Shown piece after piece: positions 34,161 through 48,023 of a stretch of DNA of 53,183 nucleotides; within the stretch, counting starts at the first letter, position 1; each line of letters begins with the position of its first letter. The translations under genes were made by a program, and so were the position numbers. Source of the stretch: Hymenopellis radicata (Eukaryota; Basidiomycota; Agaricomycetes; Agaricales; Physalacriaceae); assembly GCA_015501595.1 (NCBI GenBank), contig JADNRX010000368.1:1-53183 (forward strand). The letters are read 5' to 3'. A model generated the notes under the pieces. The model was not told the DNA's origin and ran no database searches. It saw nothing but the letters and a program-made list of their open reading frames with translations.

Positions 34161-34437
34161 TGCTTGCCGGGCTCGTCGCGTTTCTTTTGGACAATTATGT
34201 CGAGTCTGCTCATATTATATGGTGTTTACGGTGTGAGCGAGTGATTGAGAAAGATGACGCTGCGTAAGAGTGTGTGGGCCCCAGCCCTACTCGACCTGTG
34301 ACTGATGATAACTATACATTCCAGAGGCCTACTCGGACTTTAGCTTTAAAGCGGGCTGTTTGGTTCTCACCAAGTGAGCGTTCTGCAGTCCTTTGCTTCC
34401 ATACAAAATTAATTCACTTGCTTGCATAGTAGTAATC

Positions 34438-34760
34438 CGTCACCATAACCACTCGGTCATGGTGCCACGATGGATGGGAGTTGAGGACCTTAGTCTGCCA
34501 GTGAGAAGGTTACGTAGTATCAAACTCCGTAACCCCAATCACTTGTTGATATTAAGAATACAGCGGACATTTGATATGTCTGTGCAACGCAGAGTTAGAG
34601 TTCATTGAGATGCACAGAGTATCATCGAACACTGAAGTATGATAACATTTTATCGGTAAGCTTCCTTGCCTGCTCGTCATAGATAAACATCCAAGGAAGA
34701 AGCAAGTGTGGCGCTGGTGTGGCGCAGCAAGCGCAGTTGTGCCTCGATCACATCGGTTGC
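34438..34760 (+). repeat. direct repeat, copy 2
   Basis: Second copy of the unit at 33845-34160, about 590 bases downstream, with its own insertions (TTACGTAGTATCAAACTCCG near 34509). The pair is a local segmental duplication; no open reading frame is conserved between the copies, so it is likely non-coding or derived from an unrecognised element. Confidence 0.7.
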
Positions 34761-35840
34761 CGAGGTAACGGAGGCGAGTACACTCTATTTCAGGCTATTT
34801 CAATTTGGCACACAGTCAACGTTCGACTGTTTGAGCAGAGTCGTAAGAAGCATTGTTATCCCGCTCCAGGATGTCATCTGTTCCAACTCGGATGCGGGTA
34901 TCTACAGACCACTATGATACTGTTGGCGATACTGCCAGGGCAAGGCTGGACCTATGAGCGACTTGATGGAATCCGTTGGGAGGGGAACATAAAACGAGGG
35001 CACTTAGGATCTAGAGAACGCCGGGGTTACTGCATCATCGATTGCCAGTCAGATCTAACATCTTCCTAAAAGGCGCGCTCAGGCGGCGCAGCTCAAGCGA
35101 ACAATTCTTGACGTCGTACAGCATCCCGGTAAGAGGAATCTTGACTTGTTCAATGTATCAAAACGTACACCCGTACCTTGATACTTGGGGAAGCTGGAGT
35201 GGTTGATCAGCGCTCAGCTCGTGCTTTGTGAGTCCAAGTTGAAGGAGGTGCGTCGCTAGAATGGACCTGAGTACGCGGGGGCCCACTCGGATGTTGATGC
35301 GCTAGCGTGAGAGCAAGTATACCCAATATATATCGTCTTTTACTGATTTTGAACCATCGCGTAAGTCCATTGGTGGGAGTTCCTCCGTCTAAGTCGATGT
35401 AACAATTCTCCGTGTTGGGCGTTGCTTCTCGATGATGGAGCAGCTGACTGGCAGAATGACACTTGTTATCACCTGCGTATTCCCAGGAAGAATCAGAGGA
35501 CAGTCGAAGTGGCGACAGTTTCCTACACTTTCAACTGAACATGGTCCACCTTTCTGGATCAGAAGGGCTAGGGCTCGTAGTATTTTAAATTCGTATTCCT
35601 ACCGAACACAAGCAGATGGGCGAAACCAATGCAATGGGGGAACCGGTTGCGGTTCAAGGCTGGAGGACGCCCTGAGGACGCCTCATGTCCTTGTAAATCG
35701 GTCAAGCAGAGTGTAAGAGGCACGCTAGAATTTGAAGATAAACTTGAGCCGATAGACAGGGGCCAAACATCACCGGACCGGGCAATGCCGATAAGGCTTG
35801 ATTTGTAAGTTTGACCTGAACGTCGAAAGCAGCAACAGCG

Positions 35841-38800
35841 ATGGCCCCCCCGCCGTCGTCCTCAGCGACGACCTCGGTGCAAGTTGGTACGTGCCCGCCG
35901 TGTATGGCGTTGTTGGCGAACATTGAACGACAAATTTACTGCAGCTGTCCGTATACGACCACCCACAAACCAGGATAACACTAATATTCCCGCTCGCTTC
36001 CAACGGTCTGTCCTTCACGCCAGTTCGTCTACCACCCTCGCCGTCGAGGCAACCTCAGGAGCCCCCACAAATACTGGTCCAGCGGCCGCCGCGTCGTCTG
36101 CTGCAGGCGCAGCAGCAAAGAAGCAGGTTTTCACCTTCGACCAGGTCCATGGCCCACCCACGACGCAGCATGCCATGTTCACGTCCACCGCCCATCCGCT
36201 CATTTCGCGATTCGTAGAAGGCTTTAATTGCACGATACTAGCGTACGGCCAGACCAGTAGTGGCAAGACGCATACCATGACAGGCATTGACCTTGACGCC
36301 GACCCCTCTGATCCTAACAACGGAATGGGTATTATACCGAGGGCCGTGTCCACCATATTTTCGCGTTGCAGGCAGTTCAAGGAGGAGCGCGCCGGGTCAT
36401 GGACATTTAGCATCAAAGGGTCGTTTATCGAAATCTACAACGAGGATCTTATCGACTTGTTGAGTTTGGAAGAGTCGGGCGGAGGCCGACGCGAGGTGCA
36501 GATACGGGAGGACAAGGATGGTCATATTATTTGGGGTGGCCTGAGGGAGGTCACAGTGAAGAATCCCAACGAGGTCATGAGGTAGGCCTGCCGGCTTCCC
36601 TCGCAATATAATTCTCACAGCCGTCCAATAGCCTCATACGCAAAGGAACGTCCATACGAAGAACTAATGAAACAGACATGAATGCCCAGTCGTCTCGTTC
36701 ACACGCCATCTTTTCCCTCACTCTCACTCAGAAGAAGTTTACTGGCTCTGGCGCTCCACCTCGATCATCCTCACCCTTGCCTCCAAGTGGTCGCTCTCCG
36801 TCCCGTTTAGCTAGACCAGGCTCAGTATATCAAGGCGGTCCAGGTACCTCAAGGGTAGCATCCCCGACGTTTGGCAGGCCGTCTACACCTAGTTTTGCAG
36901 TTGCAATGGGCCGAGGCGGCCTACGACCTGCTAGTGCCCTCGGACACTCTGGAGACCGTTCCATGACATCAGCAGACGACGAAGGCGGCGAATGGATAAC
37001 AATTACCTCGAAATTCCACTTTGTCGATCTAGCCGGGTCTGAACGAGCAAGTTAAACCCTGTCACTCCCTGTCGCTTTTACTAACAATCTGCTTTTAGCT
37101 GAAACGTACCGCTGCGGCTGGCGAGCGTATCAAGGAAGGTATCTCAATCAACAGTGGTCTTTTGGCTCTGGGGAACGTAATTTCCGCACTCGGCGATCCA
37201 GGCCGCGCCAAATCGCATACAGCGACCCACATTCCTTACCGTGATTCTAAACTTACGCGACTCCTCCAAGACTCGCTCGGTGGTAATGCGCATACTCTTA
37301 TGATTGCATGTGTTAGCGCAGCCGAGTACAACGCGGGGGAGACCATAAATACCCTCAAGTACGCGAATCGCGCCCGAAATATCAAGAATAGAGCTGTCTT
37401 GAACGAGAGGGAGGATGGTTGGGATGATGTTGAATGGTTGCAGGGCACCGTCACTCGTCTCAGGAGGGATCTCAAATCCCTCAAGGAAGGCGGCGCTATA
37501 CCCATCGATGCGCCGCCTGCTGCTGCTGCGGAGCCTATGGAGGGTGCTGGAAAGAAGGTTCTTGCCCAAATGACTGAACTCCAGAACAACTACGAGGATC
37601 TCCGGGAAAAGTTCGTAGAGCGCACAGAGGAACTCACTCGGTTGCGGAGGGAGCTTGGAGAGAAACATCGTGGCAGTTCAGCCGGAGCCATCGGTGGCAC
37701 CGCCAAGTACGAGGAAATTGTCGGACCGGTCATTGAGGAATACGAAAAGACCATCGCTGCCATGGAAGCCGAACTCAACCTCAACCGAGCAGCCCTTCGG
37801 CATACCAACGAAATGGTAGAGGAGAAGGAGGAAGAGCTTTCTGCCATCACCGAGAGGCATGCCGCAACGGAGCTTTATGTCGAAGAACTCCGGGCAAGAG
37901 TTGCAAAACTTACAGAGCGGGAGGCGTCTACCGAGGTTCGTGTCCGGCCTCCATCTCGTTTTCGTTTACTCACACATATTTTTAGGCCTACGTCCGTGAC
38001 CTAGAAGAGAAGATGAAGTCGTACGACGAAACATCAATATCCTCCAGCGAATCTATGACCGACCTCAAACGTGAAGTCGCGCGATTTAGAGACACTGAAA
38101 GTCATTCCGCAAAATACATCGTCGATCTCGAGGCTCGTCTGGCTCGCTCGGACGAGTCAGTACTTGCACTACAGCAAACGGTCGAAAAGTACGAGAAGGA
38201 AGTAGAGCGTCGAAGAGATGAGGTTGAACTCTTACAATCTCGTCTTGAGACTCTGCGTCAGGATGGCGAGGGTTGGCGGTCTGATTTAGAGGAGCGGGAA
38301 CGACGAGTACGCGAGCTGGAGGAGAAAATGGCGGAGTGGCAACAGATCCGCAAGGATGCGGGCGACGCCAGAGTGCGGCTGAATTCCGTGGCCGATGAAG
38401 TTGCCTCTGCGCGCCGGAGCCTCGAGGTTGATCTAAAAAGCACATCCGCTCCCCCCACACACGGAGCTGAACCCAGTTCAATCAAGCTGAATGGGGTACC
38501 TCTGCCCATCATAGAAGACGCGACTCCCACTTCTGCCGAGATACCAATCGCCGCGCAGCCCGACCCAGCTTTGCAACAGCAGTTCTTGGCTCTCCAGGAA
38601 ACTCACAACGCAACATTAGCCGATCTATCATCTGTGACTTCAAAGTACCGCGACGCTCTACGCGAGATTTCGGATCTTGCTGCCCAGATACAAGAAGCGA
38701 AACTTAGCAATGCTTCCGAGGTATCAGTCGACTCCCCCACGACCGAGCGATCCCTCGACCTACCAACTCCTAGCCCTGCACGAAGGCGCATGCCAAGTCA

Positions 38801-41800
38801 TGGTCGTTTGCGGGAGCCCAGCGAGCCTCAATACAATGCCGCTGGGCGCCGCCTTTTTTTCCGGCAAGCGGCCTCAACAGAATCGCTCCACTCGAGGTTT
38901 GTCTAGTACCTTGAGCATGCATCCTGTCCTACTAACAGAGCAGTTCTAGGTCGCTATCGCAATCGCAATCGCTTTCACAGGAGCTCTCCTCGGTTCACTC
39001 GCGCAAAACCTCTTCTTCAAGTCATAGCTCCTCCCATTCGCGCTCAGAATCGAATTCCACGTCCACATTAAATTCCTTGCTACTTGGAACGCGTCCCAAT
39101 TTATCGATCTCTGTACCTAATGGAAATTCTGAACGCTCTGTCTCAAGTCTCGAGACAGAGATTATGCGTTTGCAAGAAGTGTTGAAAGAGCGGGAGTCGG
39201 AGATAATGGCTCTGGAGGCGTCACTCAAGCAGACGCAGGATGACAGGAGCACGGCCTCTTCTCCAGCTATCGTCACGCCCGCGGATGGGTCACCAGAAAC
39301 GGTGCCTGCTAAAATGAACGGGCATCACGCTGAGGAGGCCCACCTCTCACCAAAGACCCTCAGCCACTTCAACCACATCCGCAAGAGCATGGAGCTCAAT
39401 CACAATGGGCACGACGTAGTTGATCTCGGAGACTCAGAGTCTGAGAGAAACGACTCTTCAGTGACTTCTGACACGGACGAGTCCCTAGAACGGCTCAACG
39501 AGCTGATGTTGTGCGTGTGTTTTCTTTGATCGTCTATGTCTCTTATATCTTCTCTAGGTCTATGGCGGCGAAAGAGTCTCAGCATCGTGAGATGGTTGAG
39601 GGTCTGAATGGCCAGCTCACGCAAGTGAAGCGTCAACACGACGAGTTGACTGCTTTGTCCCGCGATCAGGTACTGCTCATTTGGCCTATGTTTAGCATGT
39701 ATTCATCTTTTTTAGGCCGTGAACATGTCTTCCGAGATGGCGAACCTCCGCAAGAGCTACGACCAGGATCTTGAAGCTCTCGAGGAGATGCGAAAGCACG
39801 AAGTCGAGCTGATGGAAGCCCTCGAAAAAGTCAACAAGGATCACGCTGCTGCCGTCGAGGACCTGCGTACAGAGCATGTCGAGGCGCTCAAGGCTAAGGA
39901 GGCCGAACTCGATGACCTGATGTCTCGCGTGAAGGAAGAGCATGAAGCCGCCGTTGGGTCGCTGCGCGAGGAGTTGGTCGTTGCGTCGGCGACTCTTGAA
40001 CAGGTCCACCGGGATCACGAAGCTGCCTTTGGCAAGCTTCAAGCGGGCCACGAAGAGGCACTCGCTCGTCGGCTGCAGGAGGCCAGTGATATCCTGTCTC
40101 AGACCAAGGGCGAGCACGAAAGCGCCGTTCGTAAACTCGTCGCTGAGCACGAGGAGGTTCTCAAGCAAAAGGAGGCGGAGGCGTCTTCTGTCCTTCACAA
40201 GACGGAGGAGGATTACTACAACGTCTTGACCAAGCTTCGTGCCGACCATGCTACTGCACTGGAGAAGCAGGCTGCCGATGCTACTGCTACCTTGGACCGT
40301 ATGAAGGAGGAACATGCAGGGGAACTTCGAATGTTGGAAATCTCTCGGGAGGGCTCACTTTCGGAATCGCACTCATCGCAGATGGTCGCACTGCAGAACC
40401 TGCAGGAGGAGCACACCGCCGCTACCAGTCGCAAGGAAGCCGCATTCGCCGAACAGCTCGAACGCTTGAAGTCGGAACATAGCCGTGTTTTATCAACAAG
40501 GAGGAGGACTTGACTCTTCAACTCGACAGGGTCCGATCTGAGCACGAGGGCGTTTTGATGCGGCTGAAAGAGGAATGGCGAGTGGAAGGCGAGCGTCTTA
40601 ACGCCACTGTTATCGCTGCCAAGGAGGAAGCTGCATCGGCGGCTTCTGCTAACAACGCCAACGCCAAGAGCGAGTTGGAAGCGGCCATTCAGCAAGCGAA
40701 GGAGCAGCACGCTGCTGTTCTAGAGGACATGGACGCTGCAACGATGAGGAGATTGCGCAGTTGAAGGACGCTCACTCTGCTGCCCTGAAGGCTTCGATCG
40801 AGGATTCCGAGGCCAAGCTTCTGGCTCTGACGCAGACTCACACGGAGGAGACTGCCAGGCTAAAGGCGGAACATCAACAAGCTGTCGCGGACCTGAACAC
40901 TACTATCGTCGCTATGCAAGAGGAACACCATTCCGCCCTCGAGCAAGCTCGGTTACGTGGAGAGCAGGCTCTAGCGGCCGAGAAGGAGACTGTGACTGCC
41001 CTCCTCGAGGATCTCAAACGCCAGAATGAGACAGAGTTGTCTACTCTTCGCAAAGATCATGAACTGCTGGTGGGGGAGGTCGAGGCCCACAAGATCGCCA
41101 CTGATGAGTGGTCATTTTCTCGGGAGCAGACGCGCGAGAACCACGAGCAAGCCGCCGCGGAGAGCTCGAGGACTATTACGGGTCTACAAGAGCAGGTAGT
41201 AACGTTCGAGAATGAGCGAGACGAGTTGGCAGTAGAAGTTGCAAGGCTTCGGGCGGAACTGGACAACTTTAGGAACGAACAGTCTAAACTTATCCAGGAA
41301 GCGTCGAAGCGGGAGTCACTCGTCGGAGAGCTGGAGCGACATCGATCTGTTCTTGCAGAAATGCAGGATAACCTTCAAAAGGTCAAGGACGAGAAGGATA
41401 CGCTGCAGGTGGAGAAAAGTCGCTCGGACACGCTTCTACGAGAACTGCAGGCCCAGCTGTCTCGTAGTGCATCGCCGCCTAATGGCCGACCGACACCAGA
41501 CCGGTCTATTTCGTATTCGCGTGCGAACGGAATGTCACCAATGAAACTCCCACCTCCTACGCCACCACCGTCTGTCCCTCCTCCGCCCGCTCCTCGTGAT
41601 GTTGGCGCCAGTATATCATCCACGACGTCGTCGGGCATGGGCTCGTCCACTTCATCACGGGAATCTCAAGTGGACTCCCCGTCAACGTCTGTTGCACCTG
41701 GCTCTGTCCTAACTGGGTCTGCACCTGACCTCAAAAAGATCGAAGCGCAGGCCAAGCTCCTTGACGAGCAGGAGGCGATGATCAAGACGCTCAACAAGCA

Positions 41801-42199
41801 GCTGACGCATTGCGAGAGTGATCTGCAGACGCATATGGATTTGGTTAGCACGCTTGAGACGTCCCTCGGTGATTCTGAGAAGAATTGTAAGTGTTCTTTA
41901 CCTGATGTGAGGAAGTTGGTGTTGATTAGAGTGCTCTAGTGCGCAAGGCACGGATGCACGCTACGGAGCTTGCTCGGGAGCGGGACACGCTGAATACCAA
42001 GTTGGAGGGTCTGCGGAACGAGCTGGCTGAGACTAAGCGGGAGGTGGTGAATGTGCGCAAGTCGATTGTGGAGGAGAAGCAGTCGTACGAGCAGAAACTG
42101 GACGAGGAGCGGAGAGCAAAGGAGCGGGCACGCCAGCAGCTAGACTCGCGGATGGACGAGCTGACGTCGAAGCGCAAGTCCAAGTTTGCATGTCTATGA
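35841..42199 (+). CDS. kinesin-4 family motor protein (chromokinesin/KIF4-type)
   Basis: Exons 35841-35886, 35945-36581 and 36632-37046 start the motor: VQVAVRIRPP, the P-loop [26 protein letters not shown] (switch I), and DLAGSER (switch II) with an intron of GC-AG type (37047-37098) right after it. The motor ends with [25 protein letters not shown]. An insert rich in Ser/Pro lies between switch I and switch II. A long coiled coil follows (37600-41450) with repeated xEH...A...L units, then a Ser/Pro-rich linker ([15 protein letters not shown]) and a final coiled coil. By family it walks to microtubule plus ends and acts in spindle midzone and chromosome arm functions. Single bases are missing near 40495 and near 40738, so the frame is split in three; the coiled coil otherwise continues normally. 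Confidence 0.85.
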
Positions 42200-42645
42200 T
42201 TTTGGTTTGCTTTCTTGTTTTTTCTGTCCTACATCTATTTCAGTGTACACATTCGTTGGATTTCTCGTCACTCTCGTTTACGGCTTACTCATGTCCCGTC
42301 CGCTCATTCGTAACCTTATTATTTCTTCGCGCTGTTTTACTATTATAGGTTGCTGTTGCGATACCCCCACTTTTTTACCTAGTTGTTTTTTTTTATGAAG
42401 ATTATACCTCTCCCGTTATATGTAGGGGATATATATGTTAAGTACATGCTACGCGTTCGCTCTTAAATAAATGGAATCTGGATTGTAGATGAGGTACCAA
42501 TTCGAATCTGGCTCCCAAGCTCTTGCAGTGATCAAGAACAACAACAGAGATTAGACGACCCATCTTAAGTCCTTGAAGCACTCCTCGAACTAAGTAGTAC
42601 CACCGAAGTTGAACAGAGGCGTCACCGCGCTGTACACAAGGCATT
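42200..42645. other. kinesin 3' region
   Basis: T-rich sequence and short frames follow the kinesin stop; this is presumably its 3' UTR and terminator region. Nothing else is recognised before the MITE at 42646. Confidence 0.4.
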
Positions 42646-42986
42646 AGAGAATTTTCGTAGCGCCCGGATTTACTTCGGAAGCCAATTTTTGTTTCGTCCC
42701 AAGCAAAAATTTGGTCTTGCCTGATTCGGACAGTCCCAAACGAGAACATGTCTGCTCAGCGGGGGTGGCTTGCTTGAATTTCCTCCAACTTGGCAGACAA
42801 TTTTATAATGCTATTCCAACACTGAATCCGGAAGTTGAGGGGAGGAGGACTACATACGACTGAAGAACATCGAACTTTTGTTGGCCAGCGCTGATGTCAC
42901 TTGTCCGAAATAGGTAACCGAATCCAATCAAAAATTGATTGACGACAGGCCAAGCAAATATTTGAAACGCGCTACGAAAATTCTCT
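42646..42986. mobile_element. MITE-like element with 18-bp perfect TIRs and ATT target duplication
   Basis: The element starts AGAGAATTTTCGTAGCGC (42646-42663) and ends with its exact reverse complement GCGCTACGAAAATTCTCT (42969-42986). It is flanked by ATT on both sides (42643-42645 and 42987-42989), a 3-base target-site duplication. Inside, weaker inverted similarity continues (CCAATTTTTG and TTCGGACAG-like blocks on the two arms). Total length is 341 bases with no coding frame. Short length, perfect terminal inverted repeats and a 3-base duplication fit a miniature inverted-repeat element, possibly mobilised by a PIF/Harbinger- or CACTA-type transposase; the superfamily is not certain. Confidence 0.75.
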
Positions 42987-44441
42987 ATTCTGAAGTGCTA
43001 TAGCAATATTCGAGCGCCTCGGCTTGCACCCGTATTCAAGCGTCAAACGATATCATTTTCCGGCGAAGACAAGCGGTTCTTGTCCTAACTCTTTGTCTGC
43101 TTAGGTTTTGATAGTCGAACTAAATTCAACCATCCACATCTGGAAAGTTCTTCCCGAATAGAGCTGCCTCCACTATAGAGAAACCCCCCATGTATTCACA
43201 GGTAGCTTGGTGGGGACCAAGTCCATAGTTGTAGGTAGAGCCTCTTGTGTGCTATGTAGAGAGTTTGATGTGAAATTCGACGGATAGCGCGGCTACGATG
43301 CTAGAGGGCTAGAGTAAAGGTCCCGAAAGCGATCGGCTGGGGCTTGCCCTCTTACTACCATCTCCCTTCGACCCTCGACAGACACCCAAATGGTAAAACA
43401 ACAGCGCGGTCTCGACTTTGAAAAATCAGGATGCAAATTGGACTCATACCACACTCCCTTGTGAACTGTCATGGACTTCGCGACCACCAACACGATTCCG
43501 GCTTCCCATTATCGGACCATCATCAAACTCAGATCCCGCCACTACGTTCGACAGGCATGGTTCAATCCGGGTCGGAGTCAGACCTCCGAATGCGAGATGG
43601 TTGAGACGCAGCGCGCACACGCTCTGTTGCAATGTGATGAGTTTATACCAATGGTGCGTGCGCTCTTTACCGTGTTCTTTTGAACTTAGCTTATTTTGCA
43701 TAGTGTCTTCCGCAACCCACGCGCAGACAGAAGTATCATTGGCCGTATCCTCAACGATGTTTTCTTCTCCACGGGGGGAAATTCACCGGGTCTTCGATTT
43801 CCAACTATATGTCCTTGGAATTATCCTCTCAGCGGTGCATTGTTTACTTGAGAATTTCCCGATGCATGTTTTTACTGAGATCAGATTGAAAATTTCATCC
43901 TTGAATGGACGACGGGACTCTTGTGTCCACGTTCTTTCTCACGCGCTACCAGCAAGGCAAACTCCCTCGAGTTCCGTCGTGGACAAGAACTACTTATGGA
44001 AGGCACTTTGTACCATAACAGAGCTCAAGAACCCGCATGTCAATCTGGGGAAGCTTTTGCTCTTAAACAGCATGAGGGTAGGTCTAAGCCGGGTCTTTCC
44101 AGTATATGGTGCTAACATAACACTTCAGCGCGTTGAACAACACGCGTCGACTAGATAGATACTCTGTGGCGTGGAAGCGCTCTCGCCCCGTAGTCTATTC
44201 CCATGCTTCGTTACTACTCTTATCCCTCTGGCAGTGGTTCTCGCATACGCTGCTCATACACACGATTTCATTCAAATACAATATTTTTGTTGCACACAAC
44301 GAGTGAATGTCTACGTAAGGATTCAAGGTAGCATGCCCTGGATCGATGGTGAACGCGACGGCGGTGCACACCTGGGGCGATGCCGAGGTACAATCGTCGA
44401 TAACTGAGGAACATCGTGATAGAGGGCTAGATCCCTAGCAT

Positions 44442-44543
44442 GATAGGGCTCATAGCTGGCTAGAGAATTATATATATAGCTCTATATACCTCCAGGCATG
44501 TTTATAGGGCTCTATATAAAGGTAAGCCAGCTATAGCCTTATC
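44442..44543. repeat. AT-rich foldback with imperfect ~20-bp inverted ends
   Basis: GATAGGGCTCATAGCTGGCT (44442-44461) is nearly the reverse complement of AGCCAGCTATAGCCTTATC (44525-44543), with one mismatch and one missing base. The interior is AT-rich with repeated CTCTATATA motifs. It could be a small MITE-type element or a cruciform-forming sequence. Confidence 0.5.
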
Positions 44544-44591
44544 ACACTCTCAAGTGCTAGCTAGTCCGAGTGAAATTTCCAGATGCAGTTT

Positions 44592-44796
44592 TGCTTCTGG
44601 AAGCGCTTCCAGAGGCACTGTCAGTCAGGTCTGGCATCACATCGGTACCGTGCGTGTCTCTTCATTGGACAGAAGCATGTACAGAGGCAACCGAAAGACA
44701 ATGCTCTGAGACGCTTCCCAATTGCTTCCACCTCAGGTCGAAATTTGGGCTCAACAGTCCATTTCGCCTCCAGAGGTGCCTCTGAAAGCAGAAGCA
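44592..44796. repeat. inverted repeat segment with an 18-bp perfect palindrome
   Basis: TCTGGAAGCGCTTCCAGA at 44596-44613 is a perfect palindrome. The surrounding TGCTTCTG...CAGAGGCA is found again inverted at 44777-44796 (TGCCTCTGAAAGCAGAAGCA), so the segment has similar inverted ends. No gene is seen in it. Confidence 0.45.
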
Positions 44797-45178
44797 CCAC
44801 CGGTCAGATATTGACATAATGCCTAATGCCTGTACTTATACACTATGCTATTCTGTTTGTACAATGTACTACTTCGAAGACCAAGTGCAGACGGGCAGCC
44901 GAGTTCCCAATCAGGCCACGGAGCTCGAGGCACCTTGCTTACAGCTCGATCTCAACTCGAAGACAAGGTACCAAATCCGTGTGTGAAGGGGAAAATTGTT
45001 TCCATTGACGCGCATCGGATCTATTTGTGGCGCGCTTATCCGAACCGAGGACTGCCGCGGTGGGGTTCGGGTCAGCCGATGCCACGTGAGGGGAGGAAAC
45101 CTTACCCCACACTCGTAATGAGTCCGCTCCGCTCCACGCAACAAATTATTTTCAACTTGCACTCTCACCACTAACACG

Positions 45179-46546
<1,368 letters not shown>

Positions 46547-48023
46547 GCGCGTTCTTTTTGGATTTACATGATATAGAGGTACATTACGAGGGCGTTGTAC
46601 TTGCGCGCGGGGTCTGTCTTTAATAATGTCGATTGCTTTCATAGATTTCACTTGTTATTTGTGTTGGATTGGCGGGAATTAACGGGATTCGCGCGCCTGC
46701 ACCAGTGTTGGCTACTTGCGAACGGCTAGCGTAAGTGTTAGAACGCAAGATAGCGTTCTGACGCTCTCAAATGTCGGCGTCGTCTGATGGACAAACTCCC
46801 GGATTGGGACTGCGATCGTTGCCTCTTGCCACGTCCTCGACATCTGCACCTTCTCTCTTGTGCTCTCATTCTTAGCTGGAGCCTCAGAATTTTGTCTAAA
46901 TTGTTTATTCTGGCACGACGGTACCTCTTTCCAGGCTTAATCACCCAGTTATACCTCAAAAGGGCTGGTCATCTATTCGTACTTATAGCTGTATTTCGGC
47001 CTGAACACATCCTACTTCCTAATGACATCTGTTGTGTTCTGTCGGCACCTGGATGACCCACGCCGTGGTCGTACTTGCCTTATTCCGGGGATACACCTCA
47101 AGGCATGGTGCAAAAGTTGGCGAGGGCCACAGTAACGGGGTCAGTTTTAAGCCTTAGCGTCACTGAAGCTGAAATGTTCTCCCCCCAGAAGTTTTCGACA
47201 CTACCCTCGACGAATTACGAGGAACACAACAACCTCGTTCGGCGCAAGTTGTTCTCGGCTGCTCCTAATGATATCTCTCTAACCTCACGAGCAGAGATAT
47301 CTAGAAATTCATGGCCTCAAACTTGTAGAAGGTAGGCCTTCGGCGTTCACCGTCGATGTCATCTGTCATCAAATTTGATCCATCTAATTTACGCGTTATG
47401 TTGCTTGCCTTTCTGTTACTTGCTCGGCTGCTGGATATCTTCTGCTTGTTATATGAGGCCTTGAGGTCCCGTCTCCTGGAGGTGAAAATCTTGTCCGGGA
47501 GGCTGGAGCTGAAATTCCCAGGGAGTGGAGATCCCGGTACCGTTGAGGTGGGCAGTCTAAGTTCATGTTTATCACTCTGAACCAATTGCAGGTGCCCTAG
47601 TACGGTCGAAAGTAATACACTGTGCAAGTGTAAACTACGCGAACATGCAAATATGGAACGAGATGCAAGCTGTTCTTGTTGTTCCGAATGGGATGGCGGA
47701 TTCCCTTTTCTTCGTCTGTGCCGATTAGGACGAAGGCCCACCTCCTACATCAAGGGCGTAAGTGAAATCAGACTACTATAATAGTATAAACGGAACTTGC
47801 TTGCGGCTTTATAGTCGGCTGACTACGGGGAGACTTACTTTTTCCAGGTCTTTGCTTTCTGAACGCTACTTGTTCCGATGCCCCTGGACGTTTCATGCTC
47901 TCCGTATCAGAAGGATACCAACTGGGCGGGTTGGGTCCGAATCCAAGCGTGGTCCTTGGCCAATCTCACCTTAAAAAGTCAAGTGCGCGAGGCAGATAAC
48001 GTCAGCTGAGATAGGGGCACACC
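46547..48023. other. intergenic stretch, nothing recognised
   Basis: Only small hairpins are visible (AGAACGC/GCGTTCT at about 46740-46759; GATATCTCT/AGAGATATC at about 47272-47303). Frames at 46787-47056 and 47356-47580 have no supporting motifs. The last 200 bases are the presumed wc-2 promoter. Confidence 0.4.

Larger units (their letters stand above)
33701..35840. other. gene-poor stretch with a long direct repeat
   Basis: No gene is supported. 33845-34160 and 34438-34760 are diverged direct copies, described separately. The rest (34160-34440 and 34760-35840) shows only short frames without motifs. The final part is presumably the promoter of the kinesin gene. Confidence 0.45.
42990..45178. 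other. gene-poor stretch with foldback segments
   Basis: Frames around 43471-44158 can be joined by GT-AG-like sites but give no recognised protein, so I do not call a gene. Foldback structures at 44442-44543 and 44592-44796 are listed separately. The region from about 45080 to 45178, pyrimidine- and CACC-rich, is the promoter and leader of the SDR gene. Confidence 0.4.

Noticed and set aside
43418..44158. Possible spliced gene before the foldback region
   Set aside because: GT-AG-like sites can be found, but the joined frames give no recognisable protein and there is no clear stop or promoter. Left as unannotated.
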